A program made the position numbers and the translations under genes. Shown piece after piece: positions 12,701 to 24,806 of a stretch of 64,000 nt of DNA. How positions within the stretch are numbered: the first letter of the stretch is position 1; each line of letters begins with the position of its first letter. The notes beneath the pieces were generated by a model, which saw nothing but the letters and a program-made list of their open reading frames with translations, made no database searches and was not told the origin of the DNA. The stretch is from contig VNKQ01000020.1 in the NCBI GenBank assembly GCA_016508695.1, positions 124,001 to 188,000 on the forward strand, in the 5' to 3' direction. This DNA comes from Hyphodiscus hymeniophilus (Eukaryota; Ascomycota; Leotiomycetes; Helotiales; Hyphodiscaceae).

Positions 12701-15700
12701 CGAGAGAAGATTCTCTGCGGCACTGTCTCCCCGGGTAGAGCTCGGAATCGCCCCGGACTCGGACTAGGTGCGTCGCTTCGCATAAGATTATGAGGCTGCA
12801 GACGAATTGGAGAGGAGATATCCGGATCTGGCATTTGTATTTGCTCTGCAGGAAGTGATGGGCGCCACATTGGGGGAGTGCCTGTGACACGAGGGGAAGA
12901 TTCCTTTTCAACTTCATTAAGGTGTTGCATTACAGCATCGATTTCCTCGAATGTCGGCTCGCGGTCTTCGTTGTCCCCAAGGACATCTGATGGACTATCT
13001 GCTCGTGGCAAGGCGATTTGGAATGAAGGCATGTCATCTGGCTGCATGTCGAAGTTTGGAGACTCGGATGGGGCAGGCGGCGATGGGCTTCTGGCATATC
13101 TCGAACTGGAAAGACCACCAAGACCACCCTTCTTAGAAAGGGACACCGGTGGAGGATCCACCACAGTAGCAATCGCAGGTTCAGGCTCAGGATCTGACGC
13201 AGGCTCTGCTTTTTGGCTCGGCTGGTCACTGCCGAAGGTGAAATTGAAGGCTCCAGGTCGAAACTCGAAAGGCTTGGCAGTAGCAGACAAAGAGTTCTTC
13301 TTGTGGGCCTTCGTCACTGGCTCGGGTTTAGTAGGATCTTCCTCCAGAACAGGTGACACATTCTCCTCAGAGGTTGAAGCGTTGAATCCATAGCCAGGAA
13401 GACCAGATCCATATCTTCGTGAGATGAAAGGCCGAGCAGCATTAAAATCCTCGGCCTGCTTTTGTTGCTGAAACTCCCATGGAGAGAACTCCTTGCCTTG
13501 CTCCAGTGATTGCTCGCTAAGGTTCCTGGAGTGGGACTTGGCAGGTATTTGGGGTGCTTCTGCGTCACTATCACCAAGTGGTGCTGAGTTCTCTTTATCA
13601 ACAGGCTTGCCGGAATTGTGACTATCCTTCGGTGGAGATTGTTCTCGGGATGTTTCACCAAGGGGCATGCTGGGCGTAGCAAACAATGGCACAGAATCAC
13701 CATCATCTTTGATTCCGCGAGCTCTCTTGATGCGACCTTCGCCTTGGGTGATGCGCCCACCTTCGTCCTCCTGCTCGTCCTCTACAATCTTGGAGTGACT
13801 GCTATCCGGCCTTACAATAGGAATTGCCTTATTGTTTATTGGTGGTCTAGTAATGCCAAGAAGGCTAAGGTCAATGCTACCAAAGATCGAATTCCGTGGA
13901 CCTTCACCACCAGAACCGATACTCCCAATGGAATCAGAGAAAGTCGAATTGAGTGGGGTGAATGCTGGTGCATCCGGTCTGAATGATGGTCCACTAGCTG
14001 AGAAGCTAAACTCGCTTTGACCGGGGGTGAATACTGGAGCAGTCACGTTGATCTTATTTTTGGAGCTGTTGACCGAGTGGACGCTGAAGTGGCTGGGCGT
14101 CTCGGACAACGGAGGTGCAAAGCTCGAAAACGCGGCGATAGGCTGTTGAGAGTTGCCGCCGTTGAATGTTTGGCTTGGCTGGAAAGGGCTCGCTGGGTTG
14201 AACTTGAACTCTTTTGCTCCCACGTTGAGCTTTGACATCGATGGTTTGCTAACATGACCAGGGCGGCGAGGAGCGCTGTTCTCGCTGAAAGTGGGATCGG
14301 AATCAACCCAAGGATTGCTAGAGGTTGACAGCGATCGGTCATGGCCAGCTACACTAGATGAGTCCAAAGTCTGAACCGGTGTTCCCAGATTGCTTGGATT
14401 TGTCTCAATGTCCGAGAATTCTTTGCCGCTGTTCAATGTATTCAGCAGACTAGGCTTTGACTCCGGAGCGCTTTCCTCACTGTCCTGGAAAGGACGCTGG
14501 GAAAGCGAATGACCTCTGCTATGGGGTTGAGGATGATGCAGAATCGGACCATGATCCGAGTCATCAATAGCATATCGAGGAGATGCGACGCCACTAATTT
14601 CAGACGAAACATTACGTGCGTGTGAAATTTCTGGCTCCTTGCCAAAACGCGCATCATGGTCGCCATGATCTGAGTGAGGACTGTAATCCTCGTGCTCAAG
14701 TTGTCGCTGAAATTGTTCCTCTAAGTGATACTCGGCATCATCAATCTCTTGTTGCAAGCTTGCGCTGGGATTATGCTTAATCTGCCTTGCTTCAGGGGTT
14801 TTGGAAGGGCTCTTCGAGGGTGCCAAGGTCTCCTCGTCGTCAATCTCACGGACTTCTTGGAGACGGGGAGATGCTCTTGCGCCAGCCTGAAGCTGCATTT
14901 GCTGTTGCTGATGAAGCTGGTTCTGCAGAGCTTGTTGACGTTGCTGCATCTGAAACATGACATCTCCTGGCGGAAAGTATCCATCTTGTGAAAATGGTGA
15001 AGTTGGAGAAACGATCGATCCAAGATTCTGTAGAGCCGGTGATCCGCCTCTTGCACCTTGTTGATAGAGGACTTGCTGGGGTGACCAAACGCTTGGAGAC
15101 TGTTGCTGTGGATACTGAAAAGGAGATCCAAAAGGATGATCTCCACTTGCAAATGATACAGACTGTCGCGGATTGTACTTTCCCTGCATATGAGCGTGCA
15201 TAGAAGCTGGAGAGGCAATCGAGCCTGGATTGGAGCTCTGGCTCGTTGACATACCAGCACCTGGCATCAGTGCAGGCGAGAATGGGTTCTGATGATGAGC
15301 GAGATGACTACTCGTAGCTGACGATGTTGGTATTGGCGGCGAAAAGGGCAATGGCGGATACTGCATGGACGCTTGTCGACTCAAATTAGAAACAGCTGGG
15401 GATATGGTAGGAGGTGGGTCCTCGTCGCCAAAAGAGACCCCTAGAGCACGCAGTTTGGCTTCTGCCAACTCGCTGACATATGCATCCCATTCTAATTGTT
15501 CAGAGTATCAGCATATGTAATAGAGAGCATAATAGATGTCGCGAATGATACAATTTGGAAATATGCGCAGATAGCACAAAATGAACACGCTCTTACCTGT
15601 TCGATCCGGGATGGCAACTTGAAAAGAGCGTTCATCCCTCTCGCGGTGTAGGTCAACAGATTGAGGCCAAGGACTACGACTTTGGACTTCGCCACCCTCA

Positions 15701-16827
15701 TCATCAATGCCGTATGTCTGGCCAAGATTGAAGCCTTTCGTATCATAGCCCAATTGCTCCCATTCTTTCAGCATAGCTTCCACATCTTTCTCGCTCATAG
15801 GAGTAGGTGCTTTGCCTTTCTGCCCACGCTCGTCATCCCAAGGCAGTAGCACCATAATATTCTTGCCTTTCCAAGGAACTTTCTTCTTGAGTCTTGGTGG
15901 CACAGGTGCGGGAGTGGCTGTAGAGACTGGAACAGCAGGCGTCGCTGGCAGCATTGCTGCTCGCCATGACAGATTCTCTTTTGGTGGAGGTGGCGGCGGC
16001 CTCTCCTCAGATGGAGTCGACATCGCCATCTCAGTGCTAGAACCCGTTTCTTCATTTGTGGTGGCCATTCTGGGCGGTGGAGAATCCGAGAAATGCTCCT
16101 GCTTCAACGTGTCCGTACTTTGCTGGCGTTTGTGTACGAGTGTTGATGATGCTTTGCGAGTCTTATCTTTGGACTCTGAGAATCGTTTGAGAGTCGGTGT
16201 TCTCGGATCTGCGTCTTGACCTAGCCAATCCCCTTCCCCTGAGATGGATCCGCTCAATGAAGAGTGTTCACTATCTCCAGGATCGTCACTAAGCCAATTG
16301 TTGCTTTCTCCAGATTCACCTCCTGTGTGCTGGCGGATCCAATCTTCTGTCAAGCCTTGGGCCGGTCGTCGTGCGCGATTCGCGAGAACAGCTGCACTGA
16401 TGAGACCGTCGTTGGATACAAATTCAGGATCGGTTAGGGATCTGGTAAAAGTAGGCGCAGGTCGCAAGAACGGAGTATGGAACTCGAGGTGACGAAGAGG
16501 TGAATCTTCGGATGGTTCACTGCTCAACGTATGGCTATGTGCGTGCGTGTAGTGCGTGCGACCAGACGTGCTGGGAGGCTGCTGGTATGGAGAACCCCAA
16601 CTTGCTGTATAATAATGGCTGTTCTCGCTCCGCGACGTGGATGGAGGAGTGGTCGAGAGGTCTACGACACGTCCGTTGAATGTTGGGGCTGGAAGAGGCG
16701 GAAGGACGGGGCTAGATCCGCCGTCGAAGGTCGAACTCGTAGAGAACGCTGGTGATCCAGGCTGTTCGGAAGCTTGGGTTTCGAGTCCGTCCTCTGCTGG
16801 AGCAGCAGGAGGAGGCGATGAAATCAA
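9730..16827 (-). CDS. Very large coiled-coil protein with PAM2-like motifs
   Basis: Two clear exons (16827-15597 and 15491-9730) are joined across a 105-bp intron with a GTAAGA donor; together they encode at least 2,330 residues. The frame opens upstream into a TAG and the first codon at 16827 is TTG. A short upstream exon is therefore likely; a GCTAAC branch site and CAG sit near 16848-16858. The N-terminal ~1,450 residues are low-complexity and rich in Ser, Pro and Gln. A conserved-looking block (KNIMVLLPWDDERG, about residues 330-400) precedes the intron. Residues about 1475-2130 are heptad-rich coiled coil with an internal duplication containing AKIADLEER twice. Four PAM2-like motifs lie in the disordered part: LNVGAKEFKF, INVTAPVFTP, FRPDAPAFTP and ATAKPFEFRP. 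A Trp motif WGNW lies near residue 2185. Similar fungal proteins carry uninformative names (M protein repeat, myosin-like), so the function is not established. PAM2 motifs would suggest poly(A)-binding-protein partners. Confidence 0.85.
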
Positions 16828-16859
16828 TGAAGACGTTGTCTACTGCGCCTAATGTTAGC

Positions 16860-18629
16860 CATGCGTTCTACTGCGCGACCTACAGCGCATGGGAGGACAG
16901 GTTCCCCCACCACGATGAGACCAGCGCAGACGAGCTCAAGTCGTCTGCTACTGAGTCTCTATTAGATGCAAGCGAAGCCCAAAGATCCTGAGGGCGTGAT
17001 GGTTATCGATGAAATCAAAATGGTCGTAATGACGCGCTCGCTCAACTTAAATGAAAGGTGGCTTTGCAACGCCTAGGAAAGGAGCGTGGAGTGATACGAA
17101 GAACAAAAAGTAGAAGGCATCTGGTTAGGTGACCCGAATCAAGAGCCACAGAAGAGTAGATGTAGCAATCCAGCCCACCACTTAAAGGCGAGACGTGTTG
17201 ATTTGGGCTGGTTAAGGGGAAGAGTCGCGGTCGTGATATTTTTGGTCGCTTAGACTCGACTAGTCCCGCTCTCCGTAATTGGATGGGATGTCCATGTAGG
17301 GTATGAAAGCCGAGGGCCTACTGACCATCTCATTCTACCCTGCCATTCTCATAGATTTGGTCCCCTGGTCATCATGCTTCGATCCGGCCTTTGAGACAAC
17401 GTACCTACATTTATATACATGAAGTTGGTGATATATGTAAGAAATGCTGTTCTGGGGTTTTAGAACGGTTCGAATGGGACTCAGGAACGGGCCCTGCCGA
17501 GTTCCCCATTCCTTGGCGCTGGTTCTTGCAGAATCGCTCTTCTCTCGGTTCAACCTCTTTCGAAATCGACCCTCATTTCCAGACCCTCTGGTCGGCTTCG
17601 TACAAGATGCCACTCATACAGTGTATGGTAGTGTTGAAGATGGTAACGCTACGTCGCCTTTGAAGGCCTGGTCCAGTGATCCTTTGTTGCAGTGCTCGTA
17701 GTTACGATTGATACTCTCACTTGGACCATGGCACGACCAAACCATCCACCGAGATGGCACTGGCAAATCCACCTTCCATTGAGTCTTTAACGAGGCTTCT
17801 ATCAGTACCAATGAAGGGAACCCGGCGTCCATTGGTATACTTCTGTGAAGCGCGAACAAGGGCCATAATATTTCCATTTCCTTGGCTGTGGTTTTCTGGT
17901 ACTATTTGAGTTTTTTAATTGCCCTTTGTATTAACATTTCGGGAACTGTTCCGTCTAAGTAGATACTGGGCTAGCTTGCGATGGCGTAAATCAGTTCGGT
18001 TAAGCACGTTACAGTGGTGAATTGAGGATTTAGAGCTAGTTTCGACATCATTATCGTTGGTACCAATTGATGTCTGCCTTGTAGGTGAGTCCGGTCAGTA
18101 TGATAGAGGCTTTCTAAGCCATTCTCGCACGGCCATCAATCCTCGAGGATGAACCTACTGTGGCAGAACGTACAGCCTCAATCACGCTGTAACTTTGCTC
18201 TTGGGTATATGTACGCAGAAACGATTGCTTACTACGGACAAGTCGAGTATTACAGGTTGCGTTGATGGAGCAAATGTAAGAAGATACTGGATTGAATCGC
18301 TAATATCATGAAGGCTCCAATCGCTCAGATATCATCGACGGTCAGGTTATCCAAAACCTTCTCGCAAGTATGGCGGAAGAAGTTCATCTCAATCCCGCAA
18401 GCTCATTTTTTTTCTTTTTTGATCCCTCGAACCCAGAGGAGTGAAAAATACTCAAATACTCGACTGTTGATACTGCGCTCATGGTAAATAGGCAAAAGGT
18501 ACGAGGTGGTTGTTCTTTCCTGTTTTGCTCGAATCAGCCGTGCTACTTCCCTCCCGATCGCTCACCTCATCTCAACATTTGAGGTGCAATAACGTCTTCA
18601 ATATTTCTTCCATCGACCCACCACCCAAC
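16860..18629. other. Intergenic region, divergent promoters
   Basis: About 1.8 kb between the 5' ends of the large coiled-coil gene (minus) and the RanBP2-type gene (plus). Several short ORFs on both strands show no recognisable motif and no shared frame bias. No RNA gene was seen. The region presumably holds both promoters and the missing first exon of the coiled-coil gene. Confidence 0.5.
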
Positions 18630-20688
18630 ATGGATATGCTTAGGCCGGCTGTGTCAGACTCGGCGCATGAGGGGCACGTGTGTTCATCTTTATCATTGAA
18701 ATCACATTCGTCGAACGAGACAATCAGGCCCCCACGAGTCGTAGCCGATCAATCAACGATCCCTCTTGCAGACACATCCGCCAGATGGAAATGCACTTAT
18801 TGCAGTTTCCTCAACTTCCTGGAATTCAGTTCATGCGACTCGTGTGGCGAAGAAAGGCGCCAGGAAGCCGATGAGGTCGTTGACTCTTGGGATCATCTTG
18901 AGCACGTCGCAGCGCCCCAGGACGAAGGATCACTCATCCAATTTTTCAATAACGCTGGCCTTGGTTTTCCCAGATCCGCTCTTCTGCCTTCGTCAGAAGA
19001 GAATCCTCCATTTTGTGCTGTAGTGGAAGACCCGAGCGATGGTAGGTTGTGGATCTTTAAAGCTCCGACGTTATGGAAGATTATTATACTGACTTGTCAG
19101 TAGAACCTCGCAAAACTTGGGAAGAGAAAGGTAAATGGATACCCTTGGCTACCGAAGACCCCCCCAGAACAACAGCAGAGAATGCAGGGCATACATGGAA
19201 TGCGGCAATGCTGCCTGGGTATCCAGCTCGCCCACATTCACTTACCTTGTTGAGCCCAAATATGGCTTCGAACGCAAGTGCGTCTTCGAGCCAGCGGACC
19301 TCATCCTGCCCGCCTAGCCTCCCGAGCGTACTCTTCTCTTCGAGCGAGGCTGTCCTATCGAGCGATCCTCTTCCACCGGTTTCAACAATAGTCAGCCCAC
19401 CCCGTAAGTTCCTCCGGATTTGCATCATTCATCATTCGAAAGAGACTAATATAATACGTTTCCAGCAACTAACTATCCACTGCCTACTCCTTCAACTCTA
19501 CCAGTTCCTCCTCCCACTGTCCGAGACTCCATCCTTTCCTCACACTTTTCGGATCAACTCCAACGACACTTCCCATCAATAATCGGCCCAGTCGATGGCC
19601 GATTACCTACCAATGCTATCCCCAGCTCTATAGATAGTTTCTACAGAATAGCTGTGCAGCCAAATGATCACCTAACGAATTTTCCAAGGCCAATCATGAT
19701 GATTTTCGAAGCGGAGCCCACATTTTCCGAGGGTGACAATGGTGCCAAAATTTCTGTAACCCCTCAGTCATGGAGGAAACTGTCTGATAGTCAACACTCA
19801 GAGACAAACATGAGCATGGCAAGCGCCATTTACGGTATCCTGTGCAGCCCACCAAGCCGGAAACCTTTCTGCAGAATACATTTCGAGCCCGACCAGCCCT
19901 GGGTTGACAGGAAGCTGAAGGATGCTATAAGTTTTTATCACAATCACAATGGCTGTGCAACCAATATCTTCCGTCTAGCCAAGACTTCCGTCCTTGTTGG
20001 CCCATCGATAACGCCATTGATATTCCACGGCGATCCGACAAAAGCAAAAACCCCTTTCAGTTTTCGCCACACAGATGGAAGTGAACCATCACATTTGATT
20101 ATCGATAGCGAAAATATGACAGGCTACTACCGTGTTCCACAATTTATCACGAACTTTGTTGGTGCGTTGAGAGTAGAGGGTTACCCGATGCTGGCTTCTT
20201 TGGAGTTAGGCAATGGATTGACGGATGGCTTTCTGGCTTGGTGCGCGACACACGAGGCGGCTTTCGGGGAGTTGACGAACGGTGTCACTCGCGATGCAGA
20301 TGGCGATGGCAGTGAAGATACACCAGGCGTTCCTCCTCCCGATGAAAATGATGTAAACAATGGAGACGCTCCAGGATCTCCTGTCTGGGATTCGAGTCAG
20401 GATGGGAAGGATTGTTTTAAGGTGGTCGAAGGTTCGATCGAGTATTGGGAATTTGGGCCAGTGGGGGGCGCCGAGGAGATGTCTCTAAAGTCGGACGACG
20501 ATACAATTAAAAACGGAGATGGAAATTGCGATGAAAATTGTAAAGACGATTGCAATGAACACCGCAAGACGAAAAAGGTGAAAAAGGTGCTGAAGGCGGC
20601 CGGGAAGGTATTCGGGAAGATCATGAGCGAAGGATTGGTATATCCCGAGAATGATAGACTGCCACCGATAGAAAGGACCGGCGAGTAA
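18630..20688 (+). CDS. RanBP2-type zinc-finger protein, function unknown
   Basis: Three exons (18630-19041, 19101-19403, 19466-20688) give 645 residues. Introns are 59 and 62 bp with GTAGGT/CAG and GTAAGT/CAG ends, and a CTGAC branch site in the first. The start is the ATG in CCCAACATGGAT; an earlier in-frame opening exists but has poorer context. Residues about 53-72 form a RanBP2-type finger: W-K-C-x2-C-x3-N-x6-C-x2-C. Such fingers bind ubiquitin, Ran or single-stranded RNA depending on family. The middle is Ser/Pro-rich. A folded-looking region of about 200 residues (exon 3) has no domain I recognise. The C-terminus alternates acidic runs with a Lys-rich KKVKKVLKAAGK stretch. This is a fungal protein I cannot name. 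Confidence 0.75.
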
Positions 20689-20987
20689 TGTAAGGAGACG
20701 TCAGACTAGAGTACGAATGATCGATGAGGAACGGGAGGAGCTGTTAGGCTAAAATTCTATTTTGTCGAACCGACTGGCTACGGTCAATGCGTTGAAGGAT
20801 TGATACTTGACTTGCAGGCTAGGGATTATGGTTATATGCTATTAGATCGATTAGTTGCCATCGAGCGACATGCATAATGCTTTAGGAGTAGATATACATA
20901 TCCCCAAACGCCGAATGCAACCCAGGACCCGTGAAAACCACCACATTCTATATCCAATCATCTTCCGTCATCCCCTCAACACCGTTT

Positions 20988-22345
20988 TTAAGCCTCCTCC
21001 TCAACAGCCGTACTCTCACTCCCTACCTCCCCCTGACCGTTCCCTTTGGCATACATCCTAAACTGCACGAAGATTACCGCATCCTCAGCCATGGTTCCCA
21101 GACTCCCGATCAGCCAGGGCGTGTTGGTGATCAGGTAGTCGCGCTCCAGCGAGTGGCAGAGGATGCCGAGCCCGTACGTTGCGTTCCCCATCAGCGAGAG
21201 GAGGAAGAAGAGCAGGGCCAGCCCTTCGCAGGATTTGTCGCGGTAGTTCTTGTGGATCTGGGGAATGCGCGCTCTGGTGGGGGTGTTAGTGGGTGGGTTT
21301 GTTTGGAGGGGGAGTGGGGAAAGTGAAGGGGAGGGGTCATATGAAATTTCCTCTATGGGTTTGAGAGCCGAAGAGGTTATGAAGAGAGAGGGAGACATAC
21401 CCAAGATAGCAAACCGCCGAGAAGTACCCTAGAACTTCCGCCCCAAGCGGCGCCGAGCTCTGCACCCCGGTATCCGTATCAGACGGTTTCCAAACCCCAC
21501 TTTGCCAAGCCAACACCCACCCAGCTGCTCCAACGACAATAACGCCCAGGATGCTCAGGGAGTTCTTCGCCCACCCATTCCCCTCATCCTCTTGCTCCTC
21601 CACGATCTTGCTCAAGGAGTCCCGTCTTCCGGACAAAGCGCTAGAGCGACGTCGGTGAGAGCCTGGAAGGCCGATGGTGTCTGAGGATCGACGACGGGTG
21701 AGTAGGGGTGAGTTCTCGGTGTCGGAGCCGTTGGATTGGATGGAGGCGTGTCTAGCGGAGCGGCGGGCGTTCAGGTGGTTGTAGTAGAGACATTGCGTTA
21801 TTAGGACGAAATCCGCGATGCAGAAGTAGATTGCTAGGGCGATGACGGTTGGGACGAGATCAGCCCAGATTGCTCCTAAGAAATTTGTTAGTATCGTATT
21901 GAGAACACTGAACATTGAAAGAGAGCTTGATATCACGTGATGAAGAATTGAACGAAGATCAAATGGACATGCTTCAAAGGAAACAGCGCAAAGGTAGAAT
22001 GTTTGGGCGAAGATCGAGGTCCAATTGATCCTCGATCATTGGGACTCCTTGAAACATAGGACAGATCGTACCAGCGAGGTTCGTAGCATCTCCAATCAAC
22101 CACACGGTCAAGAAAGCCAACGAGATCCCATCTGCACTGCCGGTTTTATAATTCAGGATGAGTTGCGGAACCTATCCGGCATCAGCACTAGTTTCAACCC
22201 ATAAATTGTTTATGTTCAGCCATCCACTTACCAGCAGAAAGATCCAGGTCGCCAAAGAGATGCTCCCGAAGATACCTGATAAGGCTTCCTGCGTCGCCAA
22301 GTCTTGCGATAAGGCGTAAAGACCAGTTATCAGGATCGAAGCCAT
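20988..22345 (-). CDS. PQ-loop vacuolar/lysosomal amino-acid transporter (Ypq/Rtc2-like)
   Basis: Four exons (22345-22232, 22171-22072, 21875-21401, 21273-20988) give 324 residues. The introns (60, 196, 127 bp) have proper GT-AG ends and the second has an ACTAAC branch site. Two PQ-loop motifs are present, VPQLILNYKTGSADGIS (about 39-55) and RIPQIHKNYRDKSCEG (about 232-247), each in a three-helix half. About seven hydrophobic segments are expected. A Ser/Arg-rich cytosolic loop of roughly 100 residues separates the halves. Family members (yeast Ypq1-3, human PQLC2) export basic amino acids from the vacuole or lysosome. The start is the ATG at 22345, which places the helix LSGIFGSISLATW as in the family. 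Its 3' end converges on the RanBP2-type gene with about 300 bp between stops. Confidence 0.9.
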
Positions 22346-22689
22346 GATGAGGTTTCGACAGGTGAAAGAAGGAAGAGAGCCGAGGAGGGAAGACGTCGAG
22401 ATATACTCCGTGGACTGTCTCACCTAGTTGAGTTTTATGTGAAAAATCAGAGCCAGGTGATACGCCCACGCCTAGGGCCGGAGGCAGAGACGGCCCGTAG
22501 AGGCAGGGTCCTTATGTAAGTTTAGCGGCATGACGAGCTTGTGTTGGGTCACTGGGTGACAGACACAACCCTTGTCGAAAGCAATTGATCCCGAGTTTAT
22601 GATTGATGAATCTTTGCCATATGCGCCCACCACGACATGAATTCGTTTATTGAAGTCATGGACGCCATGGTTGCCAACATTCCACCTCT
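22346..22689. other. Intergenic region upstream of the PQ-loop gene
   Basis: Holds the probable promoter of the minus-strand transporter and runs into the NmrA-like pseudogene. No other feature seen. Confidence 0.4.
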
Positions 22690-23325
22690 GGAAGACAACG
22701 GCAAATCCTTCCCAAGTCTGCCACGTCCTCCTCATATGTGGCACAGGAATCTGCGGCCAGATCTCTACCCAAGCCGCTCTCGCAGAAGGTTATTCCGTGA
22801 CCCTCTACGTGCGTACATCCTCATAGATCCCCCCTGAGATGTCCTCACAGTGCTGCGTCATCCAAGGAGAGTTGGGAGACGTGGAGGGTTTGAAGAGAGC
22901 TGCCGCATGTGGAGCGGATACTTTCATTTCGTTGGAGGTTCGACGATGGGAGAAAGGAAAAGGACATTGGGTTTCTTCTCGGTCTGCAATAAAGATGCAA
23001 TACTGAATGGATGCTAGCCGACCACGAATGCCATGACAATTCCATACCCGCTTCTTCTGCAAGCAGGCTCAATTGCCCGGGTCGTAGTCCGGCTTCATAC
23101 TCTGCACCTCAAGATACCAGCTCTCGCAAGTGGTTCATCTCGATCAATTACTACATAAGACATCTCGGCGGGTGCACATATAAGGAGAATATAGGCATGG
23201 CGAAGGAGACTGTCACATTGGGCAATAATATGGAATGGACCGTATTCAGAGTGAAGCTGCTACCGGGCAACGAGCTATCAATCGATAATAACATTTGGGA
23301 AGGGCAGTGCTTTCTGGTTTGGTGA
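22690..23325 (+). pseudogene. NmrA-like NAD(P)-binding protein, broken
   Basis: The frame through 22740 reads as a Rossmann N-terminus: hydrophobic strand VLLICGTGICGQ (a GxGxxG-type loop), ALAEGYSVTLYVRTSS, then an in-frame TAG at 22824. It goes on with VIQGELGDVEGLKRAA and CGADTFISL, as in atypical short-chain dehydrogenases of the NmrA/isoflavone-reductase type. The C-terminal half appears in another frame (to 23325): SYSAPQDTSSRKWF, YIRHLGGCTYKENIGMA, then EWTVFRVKLLPGN. It stops early at 23323. At least one stop and one frame change (or a lost splice site) separate the halves, and no ATG begins the first block. An intron could explain the frame change but not the TAG. Confidence 0.65.
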
Positions 23326-24064
23326 GAAAGAGTTGAGAGGCAAACTGCATCTAGAAAGAAGACGCCCCATCTTATCCTGTTGAACTGAGGGAGAGGAGGT
23401 GATCGGGATGTGTCCCTTTGTGGTGACCGCCTAGCATCACACATGGATCCAATCCAGACACACGCACGCCATGCCTTGAAAGCTCAGGTATACGCGATAC
23501 TTCCGATTAAGCAGGGCTCGGGGCCTTGTTAGCGGATTTTACTTCATGAGCGAGCATTCAAAGCGAATCTCCAGGGAGGGGCTAGTAAAATGAAGCGGCT
23601 GTAAACAATTCTTGGAGGTTGCTCTTATGAGCTTCAATATCTAACAGCCAGTGCCGTTCAGAAGCAACAGCTCCTACACAAGTGCGAGGAAAGGCATCAC
23701 CACATTCTTGAAACACGTATTGCTGGACCACGTAAGGATGGTTTCAAATAATTTTTACCCAGTACATCCAACCTCCCATGGTCAGAATCTCCTAAATCTA
23801 TTCACTCCTGGTATCCGTTCAAATCAAGACAAGCTTTCTAAAATTAGACTCCCTGTCGATTCTCTCATTATCAAACTGGGCTCGGCTTTTGTCATCTAGC
23901 TCAATTTAAGTGGTTCACATAAACCAAAAATTCAGGTTTAAAAAGCGGCTGAAGCAAACATTACACAGTTCCACATTTTGTTGCATATATGTACATTCGA
24001 CTACATATTAAGAGGCTTTGTCTCAACTCTTCTCCGAGCGGAAACATTCGGAGTCGCACTTCCC
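23326..24064. other. Intergenic, no gene recognised
   Basis: Short ORFs on both strands (for example 23651-23899 plus) show no family resemblance. The final part is likely 3' UTR of the gene on the minus strand. Confidence 0.4.
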
Positions 24065-24806
24065 TCAATCGTGATGCTTACCAGCATGGTGCTGATGCGA
24101 ATGTGGCTGCGGCTTGACTGATACGTTGAAATTCTCTCCTGTCTCTGCCACTGCGTGCACATAGACGTTCTCCCCATAAGGCCACTCATTCACATCTCTT
24201 GCGTCGTCAAATTCATCATACTCGGCGAAAGATTGCTTTGTGACATCCTGGTCGAGCAGGGCGCTCCTCGCAGCTTTGCGTGCAGCTTCCCTGGTGAGAT
24301 ATGTACCCTCCACCTCTGTCACCTGCGAGGCTCCGGTAGGATCTTTGCTATAGTCGATCGTCTGTTGAAACACTATGTCCCACTTGGTCAGTTTCTCGGC
24401 AACGATTGGGGCAGTGCTTACCATAATGCAAGAACCCTTCAACCTCGCCGTCTGCGTTGCCTTTGAAGTGTAGGGTGTTGGGGTTGGTCTCGACTCGCAC
24501 TTCGAACACCTGACCTGCTGGCGCCTTTGCATAAGCTAAGACTCCGTCTCCATGTTTCCACTCGGCGGCTCCGTCGTTCCCTTCATAGCTCTCGAAATCG
24601 TCTTTCACGTACCCCTCCGATGCGAGTGATGACCGAGCTGCGGATTTCGCTGCCGCAATATCCGTGAATGTTCCTAGGATATCTGTCGTTCGGGTTGCGC
24701 CGTATTTGTCCTCCGAGTAGTCGGTGATGGTTCGTTTGATGTGGTAGAGAAACTCGCTATCGGTTCCATTTGTTCCATTGGTTACCATATCTGAGTTTCG
24801 AGCCAT
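24065..24806 (-). CDS. Hypothetical protein with two tandem ~100-residue domains
   Basis: Two exons (24806-24422 and 24372-24065) joined over a 49-bp intron (GTAAGC donor, ACTGAC branch, TAG acceptor) give 230 residues. The two halves are clearly homologous. The first has LYHIKRTITDYSEDKYGATR, then an AAAKSAARSSL helix, EYEGND-like and EW-K-GDGV strands; the second has QQTIDYSKDPTGAS, AARKAARSALL and EWPYGENVYVHA. The intron sits close to the junction of the repeats, which suggests an intragenic duplication. There is no signal peptide and the C-terminus is His-rich (HSHQHHAGKHH). I recognise no named family. A GTAAGC inside the His-rich end could be a further donor leading to a slightly different C-terminus. 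An alternating TA run lies at 24871-24892 in the promoter. Confidence 0.8.

Noticed and set aside
10332..15260. Many 60-170-codon ORFs on both strands inside the large coiled-coil gene
   Set aside because: Shadows of a high-GC-third-position coding frame; no independent motifs.
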